This document shows positions 7,423-14,368 of a stretch of DNA of 23,035 nt, one piece after another (position 1 is the stretch's first letter; every line of letters begins with the position of its first letter). This DNA comes from JACQKA01 sp964462785 (GTDB lineage: Bacteria > Patescibacteriota > Minisyncoccia > Phycocordibacterales > UBA2100): positions 1 through 23,035 of the forward strand of contig CAYWZA010000018.1 of the NCBI GenBank assembly GCA_964462785.1. The letters run 5' to 3'. The notes below the pieces were generated by a model that saw only the letters and a list, made by a program, of their open reading frames with translations, was not told the DNA's origin and did not search any database. Both the position numbers and the translations under genes were made by a program.

Positions 7423-9687
7423 ATGGGACGAAAAAAGAAACAGCGTGATGATCATGAGGACGCTGCCTACGATTGGGGTTCGCTTCTTGCGCGTGAAAGT
7501 ATCCGCGCTGTGTGGGGCATCTTTTGCCTCGCGGTCACCGTATTCTTGCTGCTCGCCGCATTTGGATACGGAGGGCTTATAGGCAATGTGCTGCACGCAT
7601 GGCTCTCCACGTTAGTCGGCATTGGCTATGCGCTACTTCCCCTCTCTTTTGCCATCGGATCAGTCATATTTTTCCGTGCCGTCAGCGGGCGCAGTGTGAG
7701 CGGCTGGCAAATAGGCAGCACCATTGTGTTTCTCTTTTCAGCACTCGGTCTTTTAAACGTCATGCTGCCCACGAAAGCGGGTATTATTGGCGAATGGATC
7801 ACCAAGCCCCTCTTGCTGGGTCTTGATACGCCCGCGACCGTGACTTTTCTCCTTGCCTTTACGCTGGCGGCGCTCGTCATCGCTTTTGATGTGCATCCCG
7901 TAGCGCTCTTTCGCGCAATCCGTGAGTGGCTCAACACCAGCGCACTTGAAACTGTCCGCGAAACATTCCCCAACACAACGCCACTTGAAGTGCGCGGCAT
8001 TGAAACTGACGATGTAGAAGATGAGACACCTGAAACACCTACACCCACACCCGAAGAAATACCTGAGGAAGAAATTGAGCCTGAAATAGAAGAAGTGCCA
8101 CTGCGCATAAATGATGGCAACAAAGAATACCGCCGCGGCGCGGCGGCGCCGATACGAAGCATTGGGGGTACGTACACTCCTCCGCCCACAGCCCTGCTTG
8201 CAAAAAATAAGGGTAAGCCCGAGGTTGGCGACATAAAAGCAAACGCAAATATCATTAAAAGGACACTTCAGAACTTCGGTATTGAGGTAGAGATGGACGA
8301 AGTTGCCATCGGTCCGACCGTTACACGCTATGCCATGAAGCCTGCAGAGGGTGTCAGACTTTCCAAGATTTTGGCTCTACAGAGCAATCTTGAGCTTGCA
8401 CTCGCTGCATCGCCTGTCCGTATTGAGGCACCGATTCCAGGTAAGTCCTTAGTAGGAATTGAGGTGCCTAACTTTTCTAGGACAACACTTGGGCTTGCTC
8501 CTCTTATGTCTGATACGTCCTTTACAGAATCGGACAAGCCATTGTACTTCGCTCTGGGGAGAACTATTTCAGGCGCACCCCATTTTGCGGATCTCGCACG
8601 TGCACCACACCTTTTGATCGCGGGTGCGACCGGATCTGGAAAGTCGGTCATGATTCACGACCTCATTATTTCCCTTCTCTATAGGCAGGGGCCGGATCGC
8701 ATGCGCTTTGTGATGATCGACCCGAAGCGCGTCGAGCTCACCCTCTATAATTCGATCCCCCACCTTTTGACTCCTGTGATAACAGATCCGAAACGCGCCA
8801 TACTGGCACTCAAGTGGCTCGCGAAAGAGATGGATAGACGCTATGACGTGCTCGAATCCGAGCGCGTGCGGGATATCAATTCGTACCACGAGAACGTGCT
8901 CGCTCCGGCACTCAATGACCCGCCAGAAGACGCGGAAGCAATGCCCGAGCCCATGCCCTACATCGTCGTTATTATCGATGAGCTCGCCGACATCATGCAA
9001 ACGTATCCGCGTGAACTCGAAGCGGGTGTGGTGCGCCTCGCACAGATGAGCCGTGCTGTCGGTATACACCTCGTGCTCTCCACCCAGCGCCCGTCGGTCA
9101 AAGTCATCACCGGACTCATCAAGGCAAATATCCCTGCACGTATCGCACTCCAGGTGGCATCGCAGATTGATTCACGCACCATCCTTGATATGGGTGGCGC
9201 GGAAAAGCTCCTCGGTGCCGGCGATATGCTCTTTCTTTCAGGTGAAATGTCCAAACCACGCCGTATCCAGTCGCCCTTTGTCACTGAGCAGGAGGTGAAG
9301 CAGGTGGCAAAACACCTCGCAACAGCCTATGCGGGCACACTCACCAGCGAAATTGACTTCTCGGAGGGACAAGGGAGCGACGCGCTATTCTCCGGTTCCC
9401 TATCTGACGACGCTGAGGGAATTGATGACGATCTCTACGAGGAGGCGAAAGCCGCTGTGATGCAAGTGGGTAAAGCATCCACATCATACTTGCAGCGCAA
9501 ATTGCGTATCGGCTACGCGCGCGCGGCTCGATTGATGGATATCCTCGAAGAGCAAAGTGTCATTGGGCCGGCAGACGGTTCGCGCCCACGTGAAGTGCTC
9601 CTGAAAGGAGCGGGCGCGACTACCGCCGCTCATAGCGAGGACGCCGATTCAGAGGATGCGGACGCAGAAAATGCCGACCGTGTCTAG
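7423..9687 (+). CDS. ftsK: DNA translocase FtsK/SpoIIIE
   Basis: This septum-located motor pumps chromosome termini into daughter cells. The 754-residue protein has an N-terminal membrane region with about four helices (residues about 28-160), an acidic Pro-rich linker (about 185-220), and the motor domain. The motor has Walker A GATGSGKS near residue 401 and Walker B VVIIDELAD near 515, with the FtsK signature ASQIDSRTILDMGGAEKLLG after it. The C-terminal gamma winged helix (about 665-730: ASTSYLQRKLRIGYARAARLMDILE) would read polar KOPS-like sites. It is somewhat short because the linker is reduced. A GTG at 7417 is possible, but the ATG at 7423 fits the promoter better. The next gene begins 2 bp after its stop. 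Confidence 0.96.
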   Translation: MGRKKKQRDDHEDAAYDWGSLLARESIRAVWGIFCLAVTVFLLLAAFGYGGLIGNVLHAWLSTLVGIGYALLPLSFAIGSVIFFRAVSGRSVSGWQIGSTIVFLFSALGLLNVMLPTKAGIIGEWITKPLLLGLDTPATVTFLLAFTLAALVIAFDVHPVALFRAIREWLNTSALETVRETFPNTTPLEVRGIETDDVEDETPETPTPTPEEIPEEEIEPEIEEVPLRINDGNKEYRRGAAAPIRSIGGTYTPPPTALLAKNKGKPEVGDIKANANIIKRTLQNFGIEVEMDEVAIGPTVTRYAMKPAEGVRLSKILALQSNLELALAASPVRIEAPIPGKSLVGIEVPNFSRTTLGLAPLMSDTSFTESDKPLYFALGRTISGAPHFADLARAPHLLIAGATGSGKSVMIHDLIISLLYRQGPDRMRFVMIDPKRVELTLYNSIPHLLTPVITDPKRAILALKWLAKEMDRRYDVLESERVRDINSYHENVLAPALNDPPEDAEAMPEPMPYIVVIIDELADIMQTYPRELEAGVVRLAQMSRAVGIHLVLSTQRPSVKVITGLIKANIPARIALQVASQIDSRTILDMGGAEKLLGAGDMLFLSGEMSKPRRIQSPFVTEQEVKQVAKHLATAYAGTLTSEIDFSEGQGSDALFSGSLSDDAEGIDDDLYEEAKAAVMQVGKASTSYLQRKLRIGYARAARLMDILEEQSVIGPADGSRPREVLLKGAGATTAAHSEDADSEDADAENADRV

Positions 9688-9689
9688 GT

Positions 9690-10085
9690 ATGACTCCCTA
9701 CCGGACTAACAGGATTTCCTTCTACGCTATCTGCTTATTTTTTTTGGTTGTCCTTGCCTACGCATATTTCGAGGCGCGTAACGTCATTCGTGGACCCGAA
9801 ATCACACTCGCCGTGCCCTCGGAGGGTTTGATAGTCCACGAGTCACTCGTGCTGGTGCGGGGATCCGCAAGCAACATCACCGAGCTTCGCATGAATGGAC
9901 GCGTAGTCCCCACCACAGAAGCGGGCGCATTTGAAGAGGCGCACCTCCTTGCCGCTGGATATAATAAAATCACACTGCACGCAACGGATAAGATGGGGCG
10001 CGAGACGGTGCGAAACATCGAGTTGGTCTATTCCCCACTCGATACCGCAAGCACAAGTAGCAATAGTACGAGTTTAAAAAAATAG
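9690..10085 (+). CDS. Single-pass membrane protein with an Ig-like extracellular domain
   Basis: The 131-residue product has a short cytoplasmic start (MTPYRTNRI), one membrane helix (SFYAICLFFLVVLAYAYF, about 10-28) and a domain of about 80 residues with an Ig-like strand pattern: GPEITLAVPSEGLIVHESLV, LVRGSASNITELRMNGR, then NKITLHATDKMGRETVRNIELVY. A Ser/Thr tail ends it. It resembles glucodextranase-type or bacterial Ig-like modules. It begins 2 bp after ftsK and ends 12 bp before recA, so the three are probably one transcript. Its role is unknown; an envelope or cell-division link is only suggested by the position next to ftsK. Confidence 0.65.
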   Translation: MTPYRTNRISFYAICLFFLVVLAYAYFEARNVIRGPEITLAVPSEGLIVHESLVLVRGSASNITELRMNGRVVPTTEAGAFEEAHLLAAGYNKITLHATDKMGRETVRNIELVYSPLDTASTSSNSTSLKK

Positions 10086-10097
10086 TCGAGATTTTCT

Positions 10098-11147
10098 ATG
10101 GCAAAAAAGAAGGCGGAAAAAAGCGAGGGGCAAGTCGCAGCAGCTATTGCGGACGTGGTAGCATCGCCTGCACCAAGCAAAGAGATCGAGCGTGCTCTTT
10201 CTGATATCAAAACAAAATTCGGCGACGAAGCGATCATGATGCTCGGACAGAAGCCGAAGGTGAATGTCGGTGCCATTTCTACCGGCTCTGTCGGCATCGA
10301 CTGGGCGCTCGGCATCGGCGGCATGCCACGCGGGCGCATTGTGGAAATATTCGGTCCTGAGTCGTCCGGAAAAACCACTCTCGCCCTCCACACCATCGCC
10401 GAGGCGCAAAAAGCCGGTGGTATTTGCGCATACATCGATGCGGAGCACGCAATGGATCCCGAATATTCTAAGAAAATTGGCGTGAACATAGAAAATCTTC
10501 TCATTTCGCAGCCCGATCACGGCGAGCAGGCGCTCGAGATCGTCGAGTCGCTCGTTCGCTCGGGAAAAATCGACGTCGTCGTCGTCGATTCTGTCGCTGC
10601 TCTCACACCAAAAGATGAGATCGAGGGAGATATGGGAGCAATGCAGATGGGTAAACAAGCACGCCTTATGTCGCAGGCACTCCGCAAGCTCACGGCAATC
10701 GTCGCCAAGACAAAAACCCTCGTCATATTCATCAACCAGATCCGCATGCAAATTGGCGTGATGTTTGGCAATCCAGAGACAACGACCGGCGGCAAGGCGC
10801 TCAAATTCTACACATCAGTGCGTATCGATATTCGCCGCATTGCGCAGATAAAGAAGGGCGATGAGGTCATGGGTGGCAGACATCGCGTGAAGATCGTCAA
10901 AAACAAGGTGGCTGCCCCGTTCCGCAGCGTTGAATTCGATCTCATGTACAACGAGGGCATTTCACGCGAGGGCGAGCTCCTCGCGCTCGGCGAAAAGATG
11001 GGGATTGTCGAGAAATCGAGCGGCTCATCCTACAAATTCGGCGAAATCAACCTCGGACGCGGCTACGACGCCGCCCGCACGTTCCTCAAAGAGAACAAAA
11101 AAGTCGGCAACGAGATCTTGAAAGAGATCCGCAAGGGGTTGCAGTAA
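10098..11147 (+). CDS. recA: Recombinase RecA
   Basis: RecA forms filaments on single-stranded DNA for homologous recombination and would trigger SOS if a LexA were present. The 349-residue protein has a Lys/Ala-rich N-terminal extension of about 20 residues, then Walker A GPESSGKTT at 86-94. The signature motifs are present: IDAEHAMDPEYSKKIGV, VVVDSVAALTPKDEIEGDMG, MSQALRKLTAIV, INQIRMQIGVMFGNPETTTG (loop 2) and GGKALKFYTSVRIDIRR. No intein or frameshift is seen. It follows the Ig-like membrane protein by 12 bp. No LexA box is evident, and expression probably comes from the ftsK promoter. The non-coding structured region begins right after its stop. Confidence 0.98.
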   Translation: MAKKKAEKSEGQVAAAIADVVASPAPSKEIERALSDIKTKFGDEAIMMLGQKPKVNVGAISTGSVGIDWALGIGGMPRGRIVEIFGPESSGKTTLALHTIAEAQKAGGICAYIDAEHAMDPEYSKKIGVNIENLLISQPDHGEQALEIVESLVRSGKIDVVVVDSVAALTPKDEIEGDMGAMQMGKQARLMSQALRKLTAIVAKTKTLVIFINQIRMQIGVMFGNPETTTGGKALKFYTSVRIDIRRIAQIKKGDEVMGGRHRVKIVKNKVAAPFRSVEFDLMYNEGISREGELLALGEKMGIVEKSSGSSYKFGEINLGRGYDAARTFLKENKKVGNEILKEIRKGLQ

Positions 11148-11151
11148 ATCG

Positions 11152-11617
11152 CCGCTCAGGTGTCCGCACACCTCTCTCGGGGTACGAGTCTCGCCCCAGC
11201 GGGGCTCGCTCTGAAGTCTCGGCGCGCGACCGCCTCTTTCAGGGCGGACCGTGCCCGCGCGCCTGCGAACCCCCCGATAGAGGTGTGCAGACCCCCTCGC
11301 TCCGTACAAATAGCCCTCGCAATCCTCAAAAATACATGCGGGCGTCCCTCGCTTTTAGCCAAGGATGTTCTTTTGTGGACAGCGCCAACAGTACGGACAG
11401 CCCGAGCGATGGGGTCCGCACGTGTGCGAGGAACCTCTGGAGGCGCGAAGCTTGGACCCGTCAATGCCCGAACGTGATTTGTCCAAGTTTCTGCAAGAAA
11501 ACTTGGTTACAAATCGCTGTGACGGCTTGACGGGTTCGCGCCGAAGCATAAGGTCGCTCTCCGCAGGAGAGAGCGACCGGGTTCCGAGGACACGTGCGGA
11601 CACCTGAGCGGTTTTTT
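11152..11617 (+). ncRNA. Candidate large structured RNA of unknown family
   Basis: This 466-nt GC-rich stretch has no convincing reading frame but a dense set of long inverted repeats. Its ends form a perfect 18-bp helix (11152-11169 with 11594-11611) followed directly by T6. Inside are: 11167-11182 with 11272-11287 (15 bp, one mismatch); within that 11221-11228 with 11256-11263 (8 bp); 11290-11307 with 11391-11416 (6+5+6 bp with a bulge); 11442-11464 with 11527-11542 (7+9 bp), enclosing 11476-11490 with 11499-11515 (8+7 bp); and 11552-11561 with 11569-11578 (10 bp). GGAACC at 11430 pairs with GGTTCC at 11580. The orientation follows the T6 end. RNase P, tmRNA, 6S and SRP signatures were looked for and not found. 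Transcription is inferred. Confidence 0.6.
11612..11617 (+). terminator. T tract ending the structured RNA
   Basis: Six T follow immediately after the 3' arm of the 18-bp closing helix. Together they look like a rho-independent terminator whose 5' arm lies about 440 nt upstream, just past the recA stop codon. The last two T belong to the -35 box of the efp promoter. Confidence 0.45.
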
Positions 11618-11644
11618 GCAACCATCGCATCGGTCTGGTAAGAT
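11616..11644 (+). promoter_or_regulatory. Promoter of efp, leaderless type
   Basis: TTGCAA (11616-11621), a 17-bp spacer, and a TGG-extended -10 TAAGAT (11639-11644) place the start of transcription at or next to the ATG at 11652. No ribosome-binding site fits between them. Confidence 0.6.
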
Positions 11645-11651
11645 GCTCGAC

Positions 11652-12212
11652 ATGCTTTCATACAGCGAAATCCTTCCAAAGAAGGTTATTTTAGTAGATG
11701 GGACGCCGCACGAGGTGCTTTCGAGCTGGGTGTTTAGGAAGCAAATGCGCAAGCCGGTGAATCAGACGAAGCTGCGCAATCTTCTCACTGGGGGCACCAT
11801 TGAATATACGTTCCACCAGCCCGATAAGGCAGAGGAGGCAGATTTGAGCAAGCGCACCATTAAATTCATCTATACGCGCAATGGCGAGTATTGGTTTATG
11901 GATCCAAACAATCCCAAAGACCGCTTCCCTCTTTCAGAAACTATCGTCGGCACGCAGGGGCAATACCTGAAGCAGGATATGACAGTCGAGGCGCTCGTGT
12001 TTGATGAAAATATCATCCAGATAAAAATTCCGATCAAGGTTGAGCTCAAAGTGACTGAGGCACCGCCCAACATCCGCGGCAACACCGCGCAGGGCGGCAA
12101 CAAAGTCGCAACCCTCGAAACTGGCGCGACCGTACAAGTCCCCCTCTTTGTAGAAATTGGCGACGTCATCCGTATCAACACCGACACCGGCGAGTACGTA
12201 GAGCGGGTGTAA
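11652..12212 (+). CDS. efp: Elongation factor P
   Basis: EF-P binds between the P and E sites and relieves ribosome stalling at polyproline stretches. The 186-residue product (MLSYSEILPKKVILVDGTPH) has the KOW-like N-terminal domain, a middle OB domain (about 65-125, with EYWFMDPNNPKDRFPLSETIVG) and a C-terminal OB domain with the signature VEIGDVIRINTDTGEYVERV. The tip loop reads FRKQMRKPVNQTKLRNL in place of the usual VKPGKGGAFVRTKLKNL, so the lysine modified in E. coli is not in its normal context. The frame is open to 11616, but the promoter decides for ATG 11652. It stands alone on the plus strand, convergent with rpsR. Confidence 0.93.
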   Translation: MLSYSEILPKKVILVDGTPHEVLSSWVFRKQMRKPVNQTKLRNLLTGGTIEYTFHQPDKAEEADLSKRTIKFIYTRNGEYWFMDPNNPKDRFPLSETIVGTQGQYLKQDMTVEALVFDENIIQIKIPIKVELKVTEAPPNIRGNTAQGGNKVATLETGATVQVPLFVEIGDVIRINTDTGEYVERV

Positions 12213-12266
12213 TAATAGTCGCTCTCGATTGTTCTCCTGCGGGGTACGATGACTGAGTCGCTGGGG

Positions 12267-12284
12267 ACCCGCAACGAAGCGGGT
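12267..12284. terminator. Weak hairpin between convergent efp and rpsR
   Basis: ACCCGC and GCGGGT form a 6-bp stem around AACGAA in the 95-bp gap where the two transcripts converge. There is no T tract on either side, so a terminator role is only a guess from position. Confidence 0.25.
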
Positions 12285-12307
12285 GGCGGAATTTCACCGA
12301 ACTCCGG

Positions 12308-12502
12308 TTACTTTTGGACGTATGGGAGCAACCCCATAAATCGAGCGCGCTTGATTGCAGATGCCATGAGGCGCTGCTGAAAGGCAGTGAGACCGCTCTT
12401 GCGGCGATTCATGATTTGACCGTGCGGAGTGAGGAATTTCTTCAAAACCTCGACATCTTTGTAGTCGATATAGGTGACATCGTGCGGAAGAGAGTAAGTC
12501 AT
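12308..12502 (-). CDS. rpsR: 30S ribosomal protein S18
   Basis: S18 binds the small-subunit platform together with S6. The 64-residue product has the conserved S18 core: IDYKDVEVLKKFLTPHGQI, NRRKSGLTAFQQRLMASAIK and RARFMGLLPYV. It is at the short end for the family because the basic N-terminal extension is missing. It begins 2 bp after the ssb stop and closes the rpsF-ssb-rpsR cluster, the standard bacterial order. No rplI follows, as efp lies convergent downstream. Confidence 0.95.
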   Translation of the reverse strand: MTYSLPHDVTYIDYKDVEVLKKFLTPHGQIMNRRKSGLTAFQQRLMASAIKRARFMGLLPYVQK

Positions 12503-12504
12503 AT

Positions 12505-12990
12505 TTAAAATGGAATGTCGTCAGGATTAATTTCTTCTGCAGGATATTCGATACCGACGCCGTTTGAGGATCCTTCGTCAGCCACTGGTGCCGCGCCCTT
12601 TCCTCCCCCTTTACCGCGTCCACCGCTAAATCCGCCGCGTGAGCCCCCCTCAGAGCCTCCTGTGCCACCTTTGGGACCGAATTGCACGCGCTCCGCGACA
12701 ATCTCCGTGCGTGAGCGTTTCTCGCCGTCCTTCTCCCATGTGCGCGTCTGGATACGTCCTTCTATAAATGCTGAGTTGCCTTTCTTCAAATACTGCGAGA
12801 CTGTTTCCGCTTGGCGACCGAAGACAACAATATTATGGAAATCCGCTTGTTCCTGCTTGTTGCCTGTGCGATCACGAAAGACGCGATTGGTGGCAACTCC
12901 AAAAGTGGCGACCTGCATACCTGAAGGAAGTGCCTTGATCTCCGGATCGCGAGTGAGGTTTCCGAACAAAATAACTTTATTGATATTCAT
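12505..12990 (-). CDS. ssb: Single-stranded DNA-binding protein
   Basis: SSB coats single-stranded DNA in replication and repair. The 161-residue product has an N-terminal OB fold (about 1-105: MNINKVILFGNLTRDPEIK, VATFGVATNRVF, DFHNIVVFGRQAETVSQYLKK, AFIEGRIQTRTWE). A Gly/Arg/Ser-rich disordered linker (about 108-140) follows. The tail EEINPDDIPF keeps the acidic-hydrophobic tip that recruits partner proteins. It sits between rpsF (22 bp upstream) and rpsR (2 bp downstream), so it is probably co-transcribed with them. Confidence 0.96.
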   Translation of the reverse strand: MNINKVILFGNLTRDPEIKALPSGMQVATFGVATNRVFRDRTGNKQEQADFHNIVVFGRQAETVSQYLKKGNSAFIEGRIQTRTWEKDGEKRSRTEIVAERVQFGPKGGTGGSEGGSRGGFSGGRGKGGGKGAAPVADEGSSNGVGIEYPAEEINPDDIPF

Positions 12991-13011
12991 AGCGCTGGTA
13001 TAACCCTATTA

Positions 13012-13539
13012 TTAATCTGCCACAAGCTCTTCGATCGCCTCATCCAGTTTTTCATCGGATACTTCTTCTTTTGTCTCTGGAGCCGGCTTCGCGCGTGATG
13101 CAGACTTGATGGTATCGGTGCACTTAACCTCCTTGAGAACAAACTGTCGCACATTTGCGCGCGTATCTTCACGTACCGTCTTGATAAGCAGGTGGCGCAG
13201 AATGCTCTTGTCTGCCTTACATGCCTCTTCGAGCGCGGCAATGTGCGATGCGTCGAGTTCAAATTTAAGCCAGCCAAAGTACGCTTCGTCGTATTTCGTC
13301 CAACTGCCGTTATTCCACACTGCCATCGGGTATGCGAGCGATACGCGCTGTGGTGCGCCTTCCGCGATGAATGCTCCACCCTCTTTCTCAATAAGCGCAC
13401 GCAAGCGGGCTATAACCCCCTCAACATCGCCTTCTGCGATGGTCGGAAGCACGTGAAAACCGATTTCATAGACGACTGCATCGGTAGCACCCGCAGGAGT
13501 GCGGGTGTCATTTCCTTGTTCGGTTGCTACTACTGACAT
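13012..13539 (-). CDS. rpsF: 30S ribosomal protein S6 with an extended acidic tail
   Basis: S6 pairs with S18 on the small subunit. The 175-residue product (MSVVATEQGND) has the ferredoxin-like S6 fold from about residue 20 (VYEIGFHVLPTIAEGDVEGV, then RVSLAYPMAVWNNGSWTKYDEAYFGWLKFELD). The usual S6 segment with Tyr and Met/Lys is recognisable. A charged Lys/Glu C-terminal tail of about 45 residues (KPAPETKEEVSDEKLDEAIEE) makes it longer than the roughly 95-135 residues of typical S6. The frame is open to 13575, but a TTGCAT/TGCTACAGT promoter 7 nt before ATG 13539 sets the start. The upstream tatD gene overlaps this promoter. Confidence 0.88.
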   Translation of the reverse strand: MSVVATEQGNDTRTPAGATDAVVYEIGFHVLPTIAEGDVEGVIARLRALIEKEGGAFIAEGAPQRVSLAYPMAVWNNGSWTKYDEAYFGWLKFELDASHIAALEEACKADKSILRHLLIKTVREDTRANVRQFVLKEVKCTDTIKSASRAKPAPETKEEVSDEKLDEAIEELVAD

Positions 13540-13546
13540 CGGAGAG

Positions 13547-13575
13547 ACTGTAGCATGTGCAATCCGCTTATGCAA
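13547..13575 (-). promoter_or_regulatory. Promoter of rpsF-ssb-rpsR, leaderless type
   Basis: On the minus strand TTGCAT (13570-13575), a 17-bp spacer whose last bases are TGC, and TACAGT (13547-13552). The ATG follows after 7 nt. The -35 box overlaps the last codons of tatD, which gives the ribosomal cluster its own start within the longer minus-strand run. Confidence 0.55.
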
Positions 13576-14368
13576 GGGCTCCCAATCCTGAGAAAACCCT
13601 TTTGGCGTTTGCTAAAAGTGCTTCTCTCACCACATCTTCATCAAGCTGCTTAATGGTAGCAATCGACTGTACTATCTCAATCACAAACGCTGGCTCATTG
13701 CGCTGCCCGCGATGGGGCACGGGGGCTGCGTAGGGGGCGTCGGTTTCAGAAAGAATCATATCAAGTGGCGCCACGCGCACGACTTCCTGCACTTCGGGAG
13801 CAAAGGTGATGACCCCCGGAAAAGCGGTGGTAAATCCTATATCCCAGTAGCGTCGGGCTGTTGCTGCATCGCCGGTAAAAAAGTGTGCGTTGCCGCGCAC
13901 GCGCGAGCCATGTTTGCCCTGGGCACTCTTCAGCATGTCTATGGCATCATCATGTGCATCACTACTTCCCTTACTCGGGCGCACATGGAGCATGAGCGGC
14001 AGATCATACTCGATCGCAAGCGCGATCTGCGCCTCGAAATTCTTTTTTTGCCGAGCACCATCCTCGACCGCAGTGCCACGAAAATAATCGAGTCCGCATT
14101 CCCCTATTCCCACGACCCGCTCGGTCAGGAGTGGAGCAAATGCCGCCGCATCAAACATTTCTTCAGTGTCATTCGGATGCACGCCGACTACAGCCCATAT
14201 ATCCGAATGCTGTCCGGCAATGTCCACAGCGCCCTTGGATGTCGCGAGTGACGTGCCAACAGCAATCGTCGCTACCCCCGCCTCGCGCATGCGTGCAAAC
14301 ACCGCATCCCTGTCCGCATCGTAGTGCGGAAAGTGTGGGTGTGAGTGTGTGTCGATGTAGCGAATCAT
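13568..14368 (-). CDS. tatD: TatD family metal-dependent hydrolase (putative DNase)
   Basis: TatD-type enzymes are TIM-barrel phosphoesterases, some with 3'-5' exonuclease activity in DNA repair. The 266-residue product shows the metal site in order: IDTHSHPHFP at 5-14, GIGECGLDYFRG at 87-98, the LMLHVRPS strand near 125-132, an AHFFTG motif, and SETDAPY near 210-216 carrying the catalytic Asp. Length is typical. Its ATG overlaps the metG stop by four bases (ATGA), a classic coupling signal, and the metG-tatD pair is common in bacteria. The substrate in this organism is unknown. Confidence 0.93.
   Translation of the reverse strand: MIRYIDTHSHPHFPHYDADRDAVFARMREAGVATIAVGTSLATSKGAVDIAGQHSDIWAVVGVHPNDTEEMFDAAAFAPLLTERVVGIGECGLDYFRGTAVEDGARQKKNFEAQIALAIEYDLPLMLHVRPSKGSSDAHDDAIDMLKSAQGKHGSRVRGNAHFFTGDAATARRYWDIGFTTAFPGVITFAPEVQEVVRVAPLDMILSETDAPYAAPVPHRGQRNEPAFVIEIVQSIATIKQLDEDVVREALLANAKRVFSGLGALA

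Noticed and set aside
7277..7424. N-terminal extension of the winged-helix regulator to 7424
   Set aside because: A good TTGCGC-16-TATAAT promoter lies inside the extension, and the extra residues are Cys/His/Asn-rich with no fold pattern.
11160..11477. Open frames of about 100 codons on both strands in the recA-efp gap
   Set aside because: They are Arg/Ala/Pro-rich products of GC-rich palindromic DNA with no recognisable protein pattern. Inverted repeats explain the sequence better.
11152..11617. RNase P RNA, tmRNA, 6S or SRP RNA
   Set aside because: The conserved RNase P cores (GAGGAAAGTCC, ACAGAA), the tmRNA tRNA-like ends and tag, the 6S bubble layout and the SRP loop motifs are not present.
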